Origin: Microbotryum silenes-acaulis
Lineage: Eukaryota; Basidiomycota; Microbotryomycetes; Microbotryales; Microbotryaceae
DNA: 64,000 bases
NCBI GenBank assembly: GCA_003665825.1
Contig: QPFY01000016.1
Coordinates: forward strand, 372,001-436,000
Direction: 5' to 3'
Part shown: piece after piece, positions 61,871-64,000 of the stretch
Position numbering within the stretch: position 1 is the stretch's first letter
Layout: every line of letters begins with the position of its first letter
Notes under the pieces: model-generated
What the model was told of the DNA's origin: nothing
What the model saw: the letters and a program-made list of their open reading frames with translations, nothing else
Databases searched by the model: none
Program-made: the position numbers and the translations under genes

Positions 61871-62557
61871 CGTCGCAAGCGCCGCGTCACGTGCGTCGGC
61901 CGATGCGAACCCGACCGTAATGCGATGGTGGATGACACCGACGCGCAGGTTGGTGGAGTGTTGTAGACCGATGATCTGAGGCTTAAAAGCTTCGAATCCC
62001 GAGGGGAAGGGGACGCCGGTGTCGAAGCAGATTGGAGTGTCGGGCGACAGCAGACTTCGGACGCATGCAACCAGGTCCCCTTTGTCCTTGGCGGAGGGCC
62101 TGGACGAGCTCTGGTGGGACAAGGTAACTTCAACGGCATGGGTGAAGGGGTTGAAGATGTTTCGGGTGGCGTACATTGCCGAAAATTTCAGCGATGTGGC
62201 CGTAGTGGTCGGGTAGTCGTTGGTGGCGAAGATGGCTTGTACCCAGCGGTCCGGGCGATTGCCGGGTACAGCCTGTATAGCTGCCATGATGCCGGGTAAG
62301 GCCTTGTAACGCATGTTCCGTTGTCCTTGCTGCTCAGGGGTCTGCTGGAACGTCTGAGACGTCGCCGCGGCGTAGTTCGGTTTGGCGGCGGCGGGACTCG
62401 TGACTTGGTTCATCCCGTTCGGGACGGTCGGCGGGGCGGACGCCGGTGGTGGCGGTGCCCCAGGTGGCGGTGCCCCAGGTGACGACTGGGGGTCCCCGGT
62501 CGTCATGATGTAGGAGTTTAGTAGTCGAAGAAGCGTGGGGTTGAGCGGTTTCGTCGT

Positions 62558-64000
62558 CTTTTTTTTTTTTGTCATTTTTTATTATTTGGGACTGGGGCTC
62601 ATAAATTGCAATCCTTCAGGTTGGCTGGGACCGCTACAAAAAGAGCTAAAAGAGGTTATAAAGCAACGACGGCAAGCAGTTGGGTGAAAGTCAAACCCCT
62701 GCGCGCAAAGAGCGCTGCGCAGATCAAAACCCGCCGAGCACCTAACGCGGACTCCAACGCGCGGTGAGTACTGCTGCCGCTTCACGTCCCAAGAGTGGGA
62801 GCGAAGATACTCGAAAACCAGGCAAGAGCGCCTAGAGAAAGAAAGGGGGAGAATATACAAAAAGTCACGACTGGAAACGCGAAGAACCAGGAATACTAAG
62901 ACAGAGAGGAGAGGAGGAGGAGGGGAACACACCCGAGGGGCCAAGGGAGGGGGTCGAAGCCAGAGATAGAGGTCCCCAGGGACTAACAGGCCGCAGCCAA
63001 GCCCCAGCTACTCGTCACCCCGACAGCGCCTGATGTCCTCCCTTGGCTGAGTCTCGAGTGCTGGCTGTTGAGCCGTTGGGGCCAAGCGAAAGACGATCCA
63101 ATACAACGAAACGAGCCTCGCCTTGACGCGAGGATGTCGACCAAAAAAACGAGCGACCTTTCTTCCCGATCCATGCTGTAGATCTTGACCAACGCGAACG
63201 AACGATCCATCCGACGAAATCCAACACAAGGCTTAGGAATAAAAGGGGAAGTGGCTGAAGCGTAGTCAACAACCGAGCAACAGGAACGAGAAGAGGAAGG
63301 GAAGGGAAAGGGGGGGGGAAAGGAGAGGGGAGAACTTCACAAAGCCTCCAACGCAAAGACGATCGACCGGGCTTGCCGATCCATCCAAGAACGAAGACCG
63401 CTACTGCGCAAAGTAGAGAGAGAGAGAGAGGTGCGCAGCCTTCCACTGCGCAACAAGTTTCAAGACAGTCAGCTTCTGAAAGGAAATTCGACCTCCGAAA
63501 AAGAAGGGAGGAAAGGAGGGGAGAGAGAGGAGGGGAGGAAAATGGGAAGGAAAGACTTAACTCGGTCATCACACCTCCCAATCTCGAGCCCCAGGCACAA
63601 AGCCCGCTCGAGAGAGAAAATCTCGCTCGAACGCTCTGAGCGCACTGAGGAGCGAGGGAGGGGCCACGACGTTGTCCAGCTCGAACCGCTGATGAACGCG
63701 CCAGCGGAGCAGGTGCAGCCGCTGGAAGCCGATCGCGCAGGCCAGCCGAACCCACATCCATTTCGAGGTCGTTCTCCCACGACCCCGCAAAAGGGGGAGC
63801 CCCATAGTCAGCTGCTCCGGAGTGAACGTCGACGGATCGACGTCGGTATCCTCGATGCCGAGCTTGTCGAACAGAATGCGCAGCACCCCGCCCCAGAAGC
63901 TGGTCGAGTACGCGCACTCGAAAAAGTAGTGCGACACCGTCTCGATGACCGCTGCCTCGTTGCCACAGAACAGACACGTCGGCGAAGAGGCATGACCCTG
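62558..64000 (-). mobile_element. 3' end of a second, different LINE (continues beyond window)
   Basis: The right edge holds the end of an ORF2 (63569-64000) with a zf-RVT motif that differs clearly in sequence from that of the neighbouring element. It is followed on the minus strand by about 1 kb of non-coding, pyrimidine-rich sequence that I take as 3' UTR. This ends in an A-rich stretch (T-rich on the plus strand at 62558-62585) that looks like a poly(A)-type tail. Element 1 begins directly after it. Boundaries are inferred. Confidence 0.6.
63569..64000 (-). CDS. LINE ORF2 C-terminus (zf-RVT), partial at window edge
   Basis: Open from the window edge to a stop at 63569-63571, about 143 residues. 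It begins QGHASSPTCLFCGNEAAV and continues VSHYFFECAYSTSFWGGVL, the C-x2-C ... H-x4-C pattern of the zinc-binding domain found after reverse transcriptase in LINEs. The rest (KWMWVRLACAIGFQRLHLLR, FERDFLSRAGFVPGARDWEV) has no catalytic motif. The catalytic domains must lie to the right of the window. Its sequence is unlike the ORF2 tail of the adjacent element apart from the zinc motif. Confidence 0.8.
   Translation of the reverse strand, partial: QGHASSPTCLFCGNEAAVIETVSHYFFECAYSTSFWGGVLRILFDKLGIEDTDVDPSTFTPEQLTMGLPLLRGRGRTTSKWMWVRLACAIGFQRLHLLRWRVHQRFELDNVVAPPSLLSALRAFERDFLSRAGFVPGARDWEV

Larger units (their letters stand above)
60139..62506 (-). pseudogene. LINE ORF1 (gag-like, zinc knuckle), frameshifted at two simple repeats
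   Basis: RNA-binding gag-like protein of the LINE, readable only in three frame segments. Segment 1 runs from ATG 62506 (MTTGDPQSS; an upstream ATG at 62575 would add Lys-rich residues from the A-rich stretch) to the run of 20 G at 61851-61870. Segment 2, in another frame, continues with [35 protein letters not shown] and a zinc-knuckle-like [13 protein letters not shown]. Segment 3, beyond the ACC microsatellite at 61237-61276, carries [19 protein letters not shown] and a long acidic region, ending KSAFISTTQ with TAA at 60141-60139. Both shifts fall exactly at repeats, so they may be slippage mutations or assembly errors. Confidence 0.8.
56120..62560 (-). mobile_element. Non-LTR (LINE-type) retrotransposon, nearly complete, two ORFs
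   Basis: Minus-strand element with a gag-like ORF1 and an ORF2 coding an apurinic-type endonuclease, a reverse transcriptase and a zinc-binding C-terminus, the plan of fungal Tad/L1-like LINEs. No RNase H domain was recognised. ORF1 and ORF2 overlap by one base in a TAATG. The 5' end is placed near 62560, where an A-rich stretch (minus strand, 62558-62585) probably is the tail of another element; the 3' end lies somewhere below 56120 and was not resolved. ORF2 is intact but ORF1 is frameshifted, so the copy as assembled would be non-autonomous unless the shifts are sequencing errors. Confidence 0.85.

Noticed and set aside
63015..63977. 320-codon minus-strand open frame with hydrophobic segments
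   Set aside because: It is in a different frame from the zf-RVT-coding ORF and runs on through presumed 3' UTR of biased composition.

Overview
The window looks like nuclear DNA of a basidiomycete fungus, most likely a red or cold-adapted yeast of the Pucciniomycotina (Microbotryomycetes). This is inferred from GC-rich exons and dense short introns (about 60-135 nt, GT-AG, with CTGAC/CTAAC-like branch sites). Very small exons, fungal pathway enzymes (homocitrate synthase, flavocytochrome b2, Crp1/Mdg1, an NRC-2/Fpk1-type kinase) and a fungal-type LINE agree with this. The lineage was not tested by any search. Exon boundaries were joined by hand from reading frame, splice motifs and family conservation. 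For every complete gene except the coiled-coil gene at 1.7-4.4 kb, the exon lengths sum to an uninterrupted frame.

Layout. 0-1.2 kb: 3' part of COX15 (heme A synthase). 1.7-4.4 kb: unknown low-complexity/coiled-coil protein. 5.0-8.0 kb (-): type II membrane CAP10/GT90 glycosyltransferase. 8.0-10.6 kb: gene-free, with a G19 run and one copy of a diverged ~335-bp repeat. 10.6-12.7 kb: branched-chain aminotransferase. 13.2-15.4 kb: homocitrate synthase (lysine pathway). 16.1-17.3 kb: ribosomal protein uL24. 18.0-20.4 kb (-): Crp1/Mdg1-like CBM48 protein. 21.5-24.1 kb (-): GDP-mannose pyrophosphorylase PSA1. 25.4-26.8 kb (-): cystinosin. 27.2-29.9 kb: ENP2/NOL10 ribosome-biogenesis factor. 30.0-32.0 kb (-): hexokinase. 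33.0-35.8 kb (-): DHA1-type MFS transporter. 36.4-38.6 kb (-): SSU1-like sulfite/anion transporter. 39.2-41.4 kb: HXXXD-type acyltransferase, divergent from SSU1. 41.7-44.6 kb: SUB2/UAP56 helicase. 44.9-47.2 kb (-): flavocytochrome b2-like lactate dehydrogenase. 47.8-50.9 kb (-): Fpk1/NRC-2-like kinase. 51.6-54.5 kb (-): DUF4211 protein. 55-64 kb: LINE retrotransposon territory.

Most of the window is housekeeping and metabolic. The accessory parts are the MFS/SSU1/acyltransferase neighbourhood at 33-41 kb and the LINE block from 55 kb to the right edge. In the LINE block a nearly complete element (gag-like ORF1 frameshifted at simple repeats, intact 1339-aa ORF2, TAATG stop/start overlap) lies directly behind the 3' end of a second, different LINE.

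The most striking recurring signal is extreme exon architecture. There is an ATG-only first exon (aminotransferase), a start codon split AT|G by an intron (SUB2), and last exons made only of TAA (uL24 and PSA1). There are 8-, 8- and 9-nt internal exons (CRP1, PSA1) and two predicted GC-AG introns. No RNA genes or CRISPR arrays were found, and I did not identify an unmistakably new molecular system.
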